Assembly: GCA_964488685.1 (NCBI GenBank)
Contig: CAZAVY010000096.1
Span: 1 to 9,946, forward strand
Length of the DNA: 9,946 nt
Source of the DNA: GCA-001735895 sp964488685
Lineage (GTDB): Bacteria; Pseudomonadota; Gammaproteobacteria; GCA-001735895
Direction of reading: 5' to 3'
Under the pieces are notes generated by a model, which saw only the letters and a list, made by a program, of their open reading frames with translations, was not told where the DNA came from and ran no database searches. Made by a program: the position numbers and the translations under genes. Shown one piece after another: positions 1-7,216 of the stretch; positions within the stretch are counted from its first letter, which is position 1, and every line of letters starts with the position of its first letter.

Positions 1-249
1 GATGATGGCGAAAAACGTGGCCGCCAAAATAGTCCCCGGGGCACTGAGCGAGTTCCAGGTCGTTCGCAGAAACATGACCCAGCCGATAAACAGCACAATC
101 CCGGTCGCGGCCTTGTACACAGTTGGAATATCCGACTCCAGCCATCCAACCCGGGAATAACCGCTGGGGTTATAGGTCAGAAATACAAGTGCCAGGGCAA
201 ACAGAAAACGCAGTATAAAACTGGCAAAGGTGAAATCGTTGCGGGCCAA
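1..249 (-). CDS. Small integral membrane protein, DUF6524-like, N-terminal part (cut by window edge)
   Basis: The minus strand is open from a TTG codon at 249 to the left edge, giving 83 residues that begin MARNDFTFASFILRFLF and continue with TYNPSGYS. Two hydrophobic segments are visible: about residues 9-26 (FASFILRFLFALALVFL) and 50-62 (TGIVLFIGWVMFL), with a third starting at the edge. The N-terminal helix followed by a TYNPSGYS-like motif is what I associate with the small bacterial membrane proteins annotated DUF6524; function unknown. The frame has a TGA at 286-288, and the only plausible start after it is TTG at 249 (ATT at 277-279 is a poor alternative); no strong ribosome binding site is visible. 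It lies 31 bases downstream of the broken decarboxylase gene, on the same strand. Its C-terminus is outside the window. I am fairly sure it is a real gene, less sure of the family name. Confidence 0.65.
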   Translation of the reverse strand, partial: MARNDFTFASFILRFLFALALVFLTYNPSGYSRVGWLESDIPTVYKAATGIVLFIGWVMFLRTTWNSLSAPGTILAATFFAII

Positions 250-280
250 TGTTTCGCCGGGTAAAAGTAAAAATTCAATG

Positions 281-800
281 TTAACTCAGTTCGTTTACCA
301 GTGCATCGCCATTTCTCAATACCGCCTGCAGCAGCCCCTCGACCTGGGAATGGTCCGTGCGCGCACCGAGAAAACAGGGGCGCAGCGCGAGCGCGGCCTT
401 AATTCGGGTGGTGCTTGGCATGAATTCATTTTCACGTACCAGTTGCCGATGCAGCCTTTGATTTAGCCGGTCAAGGTCATCCATCTGCGGCGATACGATA
501 CTGGCGACGGTAGACGCCAGCGTCGACGCGCTCGTGCCCCCGGGTAGTGACGTAACCGGTAAATCCCGGCCGGGTGACAGCTGAGCCGTTGGGTACAACC
601 AGTTCCAGCAGTTCCCGAGTGACTTCATCAATACCGACGCCATACTCAGGCAGCGCTTTGGCAAGGCTTGCCTTCCTGTCATCCTGACGCGAGTATGCAT
701 CGTTGTGTTCAAATTTTAAAAACTCATCGAGGCCCGAACCGATTCGCGACAGCAGATCCTGCAAGTTGCCGACCTCGGCCTTAGTCTTGTGGCATATCAT
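281..800 (-). pseudogene. Pyridoxal-phosphate-dependent decarboxylase relic (frameshift and large internal deletion)
   Basis: Two minus-strand frames together spell the two ends of a group II PLP-dependent (aromatic amino acid / glutamate type) decarboxylase. From ATG 800, preceded by a GAGAAG-like site, one frame reads through RELLELVVPNGSAVTRPGFT and GYVTT, the usual N-terminal region. An extra C near 542 then shifts the frame; the next frame continues correctly with GGTSASTLAS, TVASIVSPQ. At about 484 it jumps straight to DDLDRLNQRLHRQLVRENEF, MPSTTRIKAALALRPCF and a normal C-terminal tail ending at TAA 281-283. In intact family members (about 460-500 residues) roughly 300 or more residues lie between SPQ and the LNQRL region, including the PLP-binding lysine and substrate site. 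All of that is missing, so no active enzyme can be made. It sits 31 bases after the kinase stop codon, so it may once have been cotranscribed with the two-component genes. Confidence 0.82.
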
Positions 801-831
801 CTTCTCAATTGCCGGGTTGTTGCTAGCGACG

Positions 832-2934
832 TTAATGTCGAGGGTGAGTTTTTGATGCGTTAGGGCCCTGTGCCGCAAATCGAATGCGAAATTCGGCGCC
901 GGGCTCACAGTTTACAACATCGACATCGGCTCGCATTGCACTTGCGAGCTGCTGCACCAGCGCGAGACCGATGCCGGTGCCGACGGTTTCTCGCGTGAGC
1001 TCATTCTCGGAGCGGTAAAACAATTTAAATATCTTTTTCATCTGACCGGGCTCGATGCCGGGGCCATAGTCACGCACTGAAAATTGAAGCTTGCCATCCC
1101 GCATCTGCTGATAACGGATATCGATACATCTGCTCGCGCCTTTGGCGGAAAACTTGACCGCATTGTCGACCAGGTTAATGAAGATCTGGATAAACCAGTC
1201 GATATCAATTTGGATGCGGACCGAGTCGACTTCGGCTGCCGCGCCGTTGATCGTCAATGCAAACCCCGAAGGTTCGAGCTGCGATTCCAGTCGTGGTTTG
1301 AGCTCGGCCAGAGCATCACCTACCGACATGTCGGCAAGACTACCGGCCTGCTCGTTGCGAGACATACGCGCCAGCTGTAACACGTTGTTGATCAGGCGTG
1401 TGAGACGCTCCGCCTCGTGAAAGATGAAATCATAGTATGATTTACGCTTGCTCTCGTCGACCCAGTCCTGGCGTAACATCTCCCCGTACATGCGGATCGA
1501 CGTCAACGGGGTCTTGAGTTCATGACTGACCGCGGAGACGAAATCCTGTTGCTGGCGCGCCAATGCAAGCTGACGTTGACCCAGGCGCAACAGCATCAGG
1601 CAACCGCCGACGAGCACGATGGCAAGTACCAGTGCCGACCAGATGATGACTTGCCCGCCGGCGCCGACCGGCAGGCGTGCGAGGGTATAGATCAGTTCGA
1701 TATCGCCAAAAGGCGCAATCAAACGACTCTGGTAAAGCAGTTCACTGGACGCCTGTTCGGTACCGGGACGATACAGGCGACTGTATTCGGCGGCGTAGTT
1801 TTGCAGGATCGAGCCCTGGTAGGCAACGATCAACCCGCTCATCGAGGACAGGCTGGATTCTCGAAACGCGGGGGCGATCAGGCGCTCGATAAAATCGGCT
1901 CGATCGATCAGTATACCCTGCACGTAACGCTGGTTCTGATGCCATACACGTCGGAACAGGACGAAATGACCGCTGTCGAGCAAGGCAAATTCCATTGGAT
2001 CGACTTCGCTTTCGAACGTTTGAATCCGAATCGCCTGCTGTTTCAATACCGGTTCGGTGGCGAGTATTTCATCGTCCTCCGCGATGCTTTCATCAAGGCT
2101 CTGCACCTGCTCGGACAGGGCCTGCGGCAGGTTTACCTTCTCCTTACGCGATCGTTTGGCGGTAACATTTTTTTTCACTTCCAGCGGTTGCAATTCAGGA
2201 GCGGCTGAAGCCGCTACTTCGAAATTATCCTCCAGTTTCAAATCCTTGACCTGGTCAGCGGAGGCAAGATTTTCGGAGGCAATGACCAGTTTGCGCCGGG
2301 AAAGATTATCAAACCCGACCTGACCCTGGTTATCGCGATCGTCCATTTCAATGCCCGAAACGGAGCTGATAAATTCCGATGCCGGAGACGGGCTATCGGC
2401 GCGTTGCTGTGCCATTTCTGCTTCGGACATCACGTCACTGACTGCCTCCGATGCCACCGAGACATCGCTTCTACCGACCAGGCGGTTCTGATCCAGAATG
2501 CCGCGAATTCGACTTTCCTGCTGCTCGCGCTGCTGCAGTTCGGACGACGAAATTCCATAGTTCGCGGCATTGGACCCGGGCACAATCGGGGTTCGCAACC
2601 CCCCCGACGCATCGACCTGGAAATAACCAAGCAAGCCGGGAACTCCGGCTTCCAGTGGAAATTCGGACAGCGGTGAGCGTTGCAGGAATGCCAATTCTTC
2701 GGTGCCGGTCACATTGAGAAATTCATAATCACTGATTGGGCGACTTTCCTCGCGTTCGATAAAATCCCTGAATCCGGCATCGATGCGGAGAGTCATTTCG
2801 CGTGCCAGGCGTTGGTGCTGATAAAAAGCTTCCCATTTCAACTGCCCGTAAGCCTGGTAAACCAGGATTGACGTCGGTAACGCCAATGCCAGGAAAAACA
2901 GCACCAACAACAGGACGAGGCGGGGCGAGGTCAT
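832..2934 (-). CDS. Membrane sensor histidine kinase with a very large periplasmic region
   Basis: This 700-residue protein is the sensor of a two-component system. Segment 7-25 is an N-terminal membrane helix and about 429-449 (VIIWSALVLAIVLVGGCLML) a second, leaving some 400 residues predicted outside the membrane. Residues about 130-310 of that region are rich in Glu, Gln, Ser and Asp and look disordered; 315-420 look folded. The kinase core follows: H-box SAVSHELKTPLTS with phospho-acceptor His471, N-box INLVDNAVKF (587, 591), G1 box DYGPGI (622-627) and G2 box GTGIGLAL (652-659). All catalytic motifs are present, so it should autophosphorylate His471 and pass phosphate to the regulator encoded just upstream. 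Its ATG overlaps the regulator's stop codon (TAATG), indicating translational coupling. I see no HAMP or PAS domain with confidence between TM2 and the H-box; the linker is only about 15 residues. The signal sensed is unknown; envelope stress is inferred from the neighbours. Confidence 0.93.
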   Translation of the reverse strand: MTSPRLVLLLVLFFLALALPTSILVYQAYGQLKWEAFYQHQRLAREMTLRIDAGFRDFIEREESRPISDYEFLNVTGTEELAFLQRSPLSEFPLEAGVPGLLGYFQVDASGGLRTPIVPGSNAANYGISSSELQQREQQESRIRGILDQNRLVGRSDVSVASEAVSDVMSEAEMAQQRADSPSPASEFISSVSGIEMDDRDNQGQVGFDNLSRRKLVIASENLASADQVKDLKLEDNFEVAASAAPELQPLEVKKNVTAKRSRKEKVNLPQALSEQVQSLDESIAEDDEILATEPVLKQQAIRIQTFESEVDPMEFALLDSGHFVLFRRVWHQNQRYVQGILIDRADFIERLIAPAFRESSLSSMSGLIVAYQGSILQNYAAEYSRLYRPGTEQASSELLYQSRLIAPFGDIELIYTLARLPVGAGGQVIIWSALVLAIVLVGGCLMLLRLGQRQLALARQQQDFVSAVSHELKTPLTSIRMYGEMLRQDWVDESKRKSYYDFIFHEAERLTRLINNVLQLARMSRNEQAGSLADMSVGDALAELKPRLESQLEPSGFALTINGAAAEVDSVRIQIDIDWFIQIFINLVDNAVKFSAKGASRCIDIRYQQMRDGKLQFSVRDYGPGIEPGQMKKIFKLFYRSENELTRETVGTGIGLALVQQLASAMRADVDVVNCEPGAEFRIRFAAQGPNASKTHPRH

Positions 2935-3626
2935 TACTCTGCCAGCATCAGGCGATACCCCGCGCCCCGCACCGTGACGATTGCTTCGGGGCTGGCGGGA
3001 TCTTTTTCGATTTTGCGGCGCAGCTTGGCGATATGGATATCGACCGTGCGGGTTTCGATTTCCAGGTGGTTGGCATAACCCCAGACCCGCGCGAGCAATT
3101 CTTCACGCGCCACCGGGCGTCCGGATTGCTGGCACAGGTACTGCAACAGATCCATTTCGCGACGCGTGAACACGGCATCGCCGGCGCACAGGTTCTCGGT
3201 ATCGATCACGATTCCGTTATTGAGTCGAATTTCGCGCGGCGCAGCTTCACCGACGCCGGAACGCCGCAGCACCGCTTGCACCCGCAACACTAACTGGGTG
3301 ACCGAAAATGGTTTGGCGACATAATCGTCAGCACCGAGAGTTAACCCCTGCACAATGTCTTCATCGCTTGATTTGGCTGTCAGCATTATCACCGGTTGCT
3401 GTCGATCCTGCTGGCGAATCCGGTTGCAAATTTCGAATCCGTCGAGTCCGGGCAGCATGACGTCGAGCAGGATCAGGTCGAACTGCCCGCTCAATGCCTT
3501 GCGCAGACCTTCATCGCCCTGTTCGGCGGTGTCGACCTCGTAGCCGTGGTAAACGAACACGTCCACCAACCCGCAGCGGATCGCGGCCTCGTCTTCGACT
3601 ATGAGTAAGCGCGTTTTCTGCGCCAT
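2934..3626 (-). CDS. OmpR/PhoB-family response regulator
   Basis: A 230-residue DNA-binding response regulator. The receiver domain (about 5-120) has the acidic pair E11-D12, phospho-acceptor Asp55 in LILLDVMLPGLDG, Thr83 in MLTAK and Lys105 in AKPF. The C-terminal winged-helix domain (about 133-228) shows FTRREMDLLQYL, RVWGYANHLEIETRTVDIHI, KLRRKIE and the terminal VRGAGYRL wing typical of OmpR/PhoB proteins. Length and motifs are complete. It is the first gene of a minus-strand operon with the kinase (TAATG overlap), which is its evident partner. ATG at 3626 has an AGGG about 10 bases upstream, a modest ribosome binding site. The gene is divergent from the PspA-like/vWA operon across about 170 bases containing GTAAA repeats, so control of that operon and of itself is likely. 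The kinase lacks features that would tie the pair to a named system, so I give no symbol. Confidence 0.95.
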   Translation of the reverse strand: MAQKTRLLIVEDEAAIRCGLVDVFVYHGYEVDTAEQGDEGLRKALSGQFDLILLDVMLPGLDGFEICNRIRQQDRQQPVIMLTAKSSDEDIVQGLTLGADDYVAKPFSVTQLVLRVQAVLRRSGVGEAAPREIRLNNGIVIDTENLCAGDAVFTRREMDLLQYLCQQSGRPVAREELLARVWGYANHLEIETRTVDIHIAKLRRKIEKDPASPEAIVTVRGAGYRLMLAE

Positions 3627-3631
3627 GGCTG

Positions 3632-3719
3632 TTTACCCTTAATTAAAAACACAACAATCCTAGCATTCCATCCAGTCCTCCATGTAAATTTCTTGTAAAC
3701 CCGTGAGCCGAGGTTTTAC
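3632..3719. promoter_or_regulatory. Divergent promoter region with CpxR/OmpR-type GTAAA repeats
   Basis: GTAAA occurs at 3684-3688 and again at 3695-3699, exactly 11 bp (one helical turn) apart, within TGTAAATTTCTTGTAAAC. Inverted copies (TTTAC) lie at 3632-3636 and 3715-3719. Tandem half-sites with an 11-bp period are how OmpR/PhoB-family dimers bind, and GTAAA-N(4-8)-GTAAA is the published CpxR box; here the spacer is 6. The site lies between the regulator gene and the PspA-like operon, so it could serve autoregulation and control of the divergent operon. I cannot assign clear -35/-10 boxes on either side. Confidence 0.5.
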
Positions 3720-3793
3720 CAAACTCTGCCTGTTTTAGTACCCGTTCCTGACCCAGAATGACTGCATCTTTCACCAACAATGGAGCAAACGAC

Positions 3794-4321
3794 ATGGCAC
3801 TGATAACCCGATTATCGCGGTTGTTTCAGGCCGATTTCCACGCCGTCCTCGATCGCATCGAAGAACCCGACCTGCAACTCAGGCAAGCGGTCCGTGAAAT
3901 GCAATTCGCACTGGAGCAGGATCAACAGCGCCTGAAACTATTGCAACACGAGTCCACTCAACTGGGCAGAACAGCAGCGAACGCGGTTGCAACCCTCAAG
4001 GGTTTCGACGAAGAACTGGATATCTGTCTCGCCGCTAAAAAAGACGACCTGGCGCGTGATTTGATTAAACGCAAACTCGGCACCGAAAAACAGTTGCAGG
4101 CCCTGCAACAACAATCTGACAAGATTGATTCGCAACGCCAGAACCTCGACCGGAAAATCGACGAACAAAGTCAACAATTGACCGGCATGAAACAAAAACT
4201 GGAGTTGCTGGTCAGCGACGACAGGTTGGCAGGCGGCAATTGCAACCACGCCGAGGCGATTCGAAGCGAAGAAATTGAAATCGCCCTGTTGCGCGAAAAA
4301 GAAAGGAGGGTCAAGTCATGA
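3794..4321 (+). CDS. PspA/IM30-family coiled-coil protein (short form)
   Basis: The 175-residue product begins MALITRLSRLFQADFHAVLD, the amphipathic N-terminal helix of PspA/IM30 proteins, followed by RIEEPDLQLRQAVREM and a long Gln/Lys/Glu-rich coiled coil containing KKDDLARDLIKRK, which corresponds to the EREDLARAALIEK region of PspA. Known members bind stressed inner membrane and oligomerise into ESCRT-III-like rods or rings that limit proton leakage. This copy is shorter than E. coli PspA (222 residues), ending after about four helices. I chose the ATG at 3794 because GGAG lies 8 bases upstream (3782-3785) and the protein then starts at the conserved helix; an in-frame ATG at 3758 would add 12 unlikely residues. 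Its stop overlaps the next start in ATGA, so the membrane protein downstream is coupled to it. Position opposite the two-component genes suggests stress induction. No sigma-54 promoter or pspF neighbour is visible, unlike the enteric psp locus. Confidence 0.85.
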   Translation: MALITRLSRLFQADFHAVLDRIEEPDLQLRQAVREMQFALEQDQQRLKLLQHESTQLGRTAANAVATLKGFDEELDICLAAKKDDLARDLIKRKLGTEKQLQALQQQSDKIDSQRQNLDRKIDEQSQQLTGMKQKLELLVSDDRLAGGNCNHAEAIRSEEIEIALLREKERRVKS

Positions 4322-4884
4322 AGACCCCCGGAATAATCGACGGCGTCATCGTCGCGATCGTAATCAGTCTTGGCGCCGGGGTGATTAGCCTGGTGCTGGG
4401 TGGATTTATCACCCACACCACCCTGTTTACCCTGGTGTTGTGTGCAGCCACGCTGATCTACCTGATTTACCTGCTAAAACGCAGCGCCGCCAGGGTCGGT
4501 CGCGTGGTCGTCATCGCCGCATGGGCTGTCACCGGCTTCGCCTGCTGGTTTTTCGAGGTGGCGTTGATTGAACTGGTGTTGATCCAGGCCGGCATCATCT
4601 GGCTGGTGCGCTCGCTTTACTTCCACGGCTCGATGTTTTCCGCCGCGCTCGATTTCGGGCTGATATCGGCGGGGCTAGCCGCCAGCGCCTGGGCCATGGT
4701 CAACACCGGTAGCCTCGCCGGCTCTCTGTGGAGTTTTTTCCTGGTCCAGGCACTGTTTTGCTGGATTCCGGAGCTTGCGCGCAAGCACTCAGATGAGATT
4801 CATGAAAACCGGCCTGACCAGTCATCGTTTCAATCCGCGCACCGCGTAGCACTCGATGCGGTGCGCAAACTCACTCAACCGTAA
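4318..4884 (+). CDS. Multi-pass inner-membrane protein of the PspA-like/vWA operon
   Basis: A 188-residue hydrophobic protein with roughly five predicted membrane helices: about 7-30, 35-53, 62-78, 81-98 and 108-128, with a further hydrophobic stretch at 135-150. The last 35 or so residues (ARKHSDEIHENRPDQSSFQS and onward) are polar and probably cytoplasmic. I recognise no domain. A strong ribosome binding site (GGAGG, 4304-4308) precedes the ATG, which overlaps the PspA-like gene's stop by four bases. It lies between a cytoplasmic membrane-binding protein and an exported vWA protein, so it could link the two sides of the inner membrane, much as PspB/PspC anchor PspA; there is no sequence resemblance to PspB or PspC that I can see. 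Function unknown; that it is a real membrane protein is nearly certain. Confidence 0.85.
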   Translation: MKTPGIIDGVIVAIVISLGAGVISLVLGGFITHTTLFTLVLCAATLIYLIYLLKRSAARVGRVVVIAAWAVTGFACWFFEVALIELVLIQAGIIWLVRSLYFHGSMFSAALDFGLISAGLAASAWAMVNTGSLAGSLWSFFLVQALFCWIPELARKHSDEIHENRPDQSSFQSAHRVALDAVRKLTQP

Positions 4885-4910
4885 AACCATCCAAAACCGG
4901 AGATAATCCC

Positions 4911-6110
4911 ATGAATAGCAAAATATTTAACCCCCGTATCATTGTACTGGCGCTGCTAGTCGCAACCGCAACCGGCATCGCCCTGTTCCCGACCTTGCAA
5001 AAAGCACAGGCAACCCAGATCACGCAGGTTTTACCCCAGTCGAGCCATCGCATCGAAGTCGTATTCGTGCTCGACACCACCAGCAGCATGAGCGGTTTGA
5101 TTCAGGCGGCCAAGGAAAAGATCTGGTCGATTGCGACCACCATGGCCTCGGCCCAGGAGAACCCCGACATCAAGATGGGTCTGGTCGCGTTCCGTGATCG
5201 TGGTGACGCTTACATCACCCGGGTATTCGACCTGTCGAATGATCTGGACACAATGTACGCGAGCCTAATGGACTTTCGCGCACAAGGTGGCGGCGATGGC
5301 CCCGAAAGTGTCAACCAGGCGCTCTACGATGCGATCCACAAGATTTCCTGGAGCAAAGACAGCAACGTTTACAAGGTTGCCTTCCTGGTCGGCGATGCGC
5401 CACCGCATATGGACTACCCAAACGATGTCAAGTACCCGGTCACGCTCGCTGCTGCCGCAGATAAAGGTATTATTGTGAATGCGATCCAAAGTGGTGAACA
5501 CCAGTTCACCCGACCCGCATGGCAGGAAATTGCCGCGCTCGGCCACGGCGAATACTTGCAGGTTGCAGATTCGGGCAACGCGGTCGCAGTATCGACCCCG
5601 TTCGATGAAAAATTGTCTGCGCTTGCCGCCGAGCTCGAAGGCACCCGCCTCTACTTCGGTGACGAGGAAGCAAAGATAGCGCAAAAATCCAAACTCGATG
5701 CCAATGCGAGACTGCGCAAGGAATTATCCAAACAAGCTCTCGCCCGTCGTGACACCTTCAACGCAACCGCAAGTGGCAAGGCAAATTTCCTCGGTAACGA
5801 TGAACTGGTGGATGCGATTACTTCCGGGCGCATCGAACTCGATGAAATTGAGACAGAAAACCTCCCCGCCAGCCTGCAGGCGATGGAGCCAACGGAACAA
5901 ATGGAAGTGATTACCGAACAGGCAAAACGCCGCGACCAGTTGAGGCAGGAAATCAAGAAGTTATCCGAGTCACGCGGCAACTTCATCAAGGAAGAGATTG
6001 AATCCGCAGGCGGTGCCGACGATTCGCTGGACGAAAAGATATACCGTGCAGTAAAGAACCAGGCCGCTTCAATAGGACTAACCTACGATAGTGACAGCGC
6101 CAGCTACTAA
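4911..6110 (+). CDS. Exported von Willebrand factor type A domain protein
   Basis: The 399-residue product starts with a signal sequence: basic N-terminus, hydrophobic core IIVLALLVATATGIALF (10-26) and a likely cleavage after KAQA (about 34). If not cleaved it would be an N-terminal anchor. Residues 48-245 form a vWA domain: VVFVLDTTSSMSGL holds the metal-site motif as D55-x-T57-x-S59, a conservative form of DxSxS; RDRGDAYITRVFD and RAQGGGDGPESVNQAL follow; FLVGDAPPH (158-166) supplies the later Asp. Residues from about 255 on are Lys/Glu/Arg-rich and probably helical (KELSKQALARRD, EQAKRRDQLRQEIKKLSES). vWA domains bind protein partners through the metal ion, so a scaffold or chaperone-adaptor role in the periplasm is plausible. 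ATG 4911 has GGAG 8 bases upstream. It is the last gene before a nested inverted repeat and a terminator and starts 26 bases after the membrane protein, so it is part of that operon. Confidence 0.9.
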   Translation: MNSKIFNPRIIVLALLVATATGIALFPTLQKAQATQITQVLPQSSHRIEVVFVLDTTSSMSGLIQAAKEKIWSIATTMASAQENPDIKMGLVAFRDRGDAYITRVFDLSNDLDTMYASLMDFRAQGGGDGPESVNQALYDAIHKISWSKDSNVYKVAFLVGDAPPHMDYPNDVKYPVTLAAAADKGIIVNAIQSGEHQFTRPAWQEIAALGHGEYLQVADSGNAVAVSTPFDEKLSALAAELEGTRLYFGDEEAKIAQKSKLDANARLRKELSKQALARRDTFNATASGKANFLGNDELVDAITSGRIELDEIETENLPASLQAMEPTEQMEVITEQAKRRDQLRQEIKKLSESRGNFIKEEIESAGGADDSLDEKIYRAVKNQAASIGLTYDSDSASY

Positions 6111-6113
6111 CAG

Positions 6114-6211
6114 TTTTGGCGCCATTTGCTGAAGCCCTTTGGAAATCCCCGCTTACGCGCATCCTGCGAAAGCGGGGGCTGACAGCAAAGCTTCACGCGA
6201 TGGCGCCGAAA
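6114..6211. repeat. Nested imperfect inverted repeat (possible REP-like element or structured RNA 3' end)
   Basis: Beginning three bases after the vWA stop codon, a set of nested complementary arms spans about 98 bases. Outer arm TTTTGGCGCCAT (6114-6125) pairs with ATGGCGCCGAAA (6200-6211) with one T-G wobble. TTTGCTG (6125-6131) pairs with CAGCAAA (6183-6189). The inner arm CCCCGCTT (6147-6154) pairs with AAGCGGGG (6170-6177). GAAGC (6131-6135) and GCTTC (6190-6194) offer an alternative pairing. No T run follows, so it is not itself a classical terminator. It may be a dispersed palindromic element or stabilise the 3' end of the operon mRNA. Confidence 0.65.
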
Positions 6212-6244
6212 TCCAGGGAGTACCCCCTACTCTCCTCAAGCCTT

Positions 6245-6276
6245 GACCCCTGAAGTAGATTCCAGGGGTCTTTTTT
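6245..6276 (+). terminator. Intrinsic terminator of the PspA-like/vWA operon
   Basis: GACCCCTG (6245-6252) and CAGGGGTC (6263-6270) form a perfect 8-bp GC-rich stem with a 10-base loop, followed at once by TTTTTT (6271-6276). This is a textbook rho-independent terminator for plus-strand transcription. It also marks the boundary between the GC-richer conserved block and the AT-richer region to the right. Confidence 0.92.
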
Positions 6277-6277
6277 G

Positions 6278-6654
6278 TTTTTCGACTGCCTCCGGAACGA
6301 TTGTTGATACCTTTGACACGATATCGGTTCATAGCTGTTAGCTGCTACTATCTTCTCAGGTTACCAACTACGGTTTCGACGGCACGGGAAAAATACTCAT
6401 CTCATAGATACGCCTGTATCTGTCGGCGAGACAATATCAGCCCTCCACCCAGGTAACTTGATCCGATTTAATAATAGTTGTGCAACAATAAGAGTCCAAC
6501 TCATTAACACTTTCAAAGATCAACTCGGCTAATTCAACTTACTTCGCCTAAAATAGATATCACCCCCCGTCAGCGACACCGATAAGTGTAGTTTCCTGGA
6601 TTCCTGTGAGGACCTGGCAGGACCGGAACGAATTGCAGTGTTTGGTTTCGCATC
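6278..6654. other. Gene-free stretch of about 380 bases
   Basis: I see no convincing coding sequence on either strand; all frames are broken by frequent stops. A small perfect hairpin (AGATAC 6406-6411, GTATCT 6416-6421) lies in it, without a T tract, and the short tandem AGCTGTTAGCTG near 6333. Around 6600-6635 the minus strand has TTCC and CCTG/CAGG repeats that could fold downstream of the acetyltransferase gene, but they do not make a clean terminator. Base composition is noticeably more AT-rich than the DNA to its left. Confidence 0.5.
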
Positions 6655-7110
6655 TTATATCTTCTTACTCATAAAAATACTGTTCGGATCAGGTTTGTAG
6701 CTACCAAAAGGCTCGCAATAGGTAAATCCAAAATTGCAATACAGTTTACGAGCAGCTACAAAGTAATCCATTGATCCTGTTTCGAGGCTGACCTTGCGGT
6801 AACCCCTTGATTTTGATACCGACAATATGTGCGAGAGCATAAAAGAACCGACACCAGCGCCGCGTTTCGAAGCACTGGTACGCATAGATTTTATTTCACC
6901 ATGGGTGTTATCCAGCTCCTTAATTGCGCCACATCCGATCAATCTACCTTCATCCCAAACAGACCAAAACGTGATATCGGAAGCTCTTAATGCTTCCAGG
7001 TCGAGGGCATGCTTACTTTCTGGAGGAGACACCGCCTTCATGTCGTCAATGTGTTGTTCCAGAAAATCCGCTATTTCCGGACCGGATAAATCATCGATTT
7101 TAATCTCCAT
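6655..7110 (-). CDS. GNAT-family N-acetyltransferase
   Basis: A 151-residue protein beginning MEIKIDDLSGPEIADFLEQH. It carries the GNAT motif A acetyl-CoA loop, KRGAGVGSFML (Arg-x-x-Gly-x-Gly), after the strand EIKSMRTSAS, and the C-terminal FVAARKLYCNFGF-Y segment typical of the fold. HIDDMKAVSPPESKHALDLE near the N-terminus and ITFWSVWDEGRLIGCGAIKE resemble the YsnE-like branch. Length and motifs are complete, so it should transfer acetyl from acetyl-CoA to a small molecule or peptide; the acceptor is unknown. I chose ATG 7110, with GAG six bases upstream and the family-like start; ATG 7116 and a longer frame to 7167 are also open, but the longer one runs into the exporter relic. It is monocistronic-looking, between a long empty stretch and the LysE remnant. 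Confidence 0.88.
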   Translation of the reverse strand: MEIKIDDLSGPEIADFLEQHIDDMKAVSPPESKHALDLEALRASDITFWSVWDEGRLIGCGAIKELDNTHGEIKSMRTSASKRGAGVGSFMLSHILSVSKSRGYRKVSLETGSMDYFVAARKLYCNFGFTYCEPFGSYKPDPNSIFMSKKI

Positions 7111-7216
7111 ACTCATCTCGGTATGCCTACTACCATAGGCTTCACATTTCCAATCCAGCCTCGCCAAATTCGATGCACTGGTTTGTTAACTTACTACCAT
7201 GAACCCCGTAACCCGC

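Noticed and set aside
1522..2208. Long plus-strand ORF of 228 codons opposite the histidine kinase, plus several others at 1084-1420 and 2802-3293.
   Set aside because: They are antisense to genes with complete kinase and regulator motifs, lack ribosome sites, and read as low-quality protein; antisense shadows of GC-rich coding DNA.
6403..6424. Perfect 6-bp hairpin AGATAC-GCCT-GTATCT as a terminator or operator.
   Set aside because: No T tract follows on either strand, no gene start is near, and a stem of this size is expected by chance.
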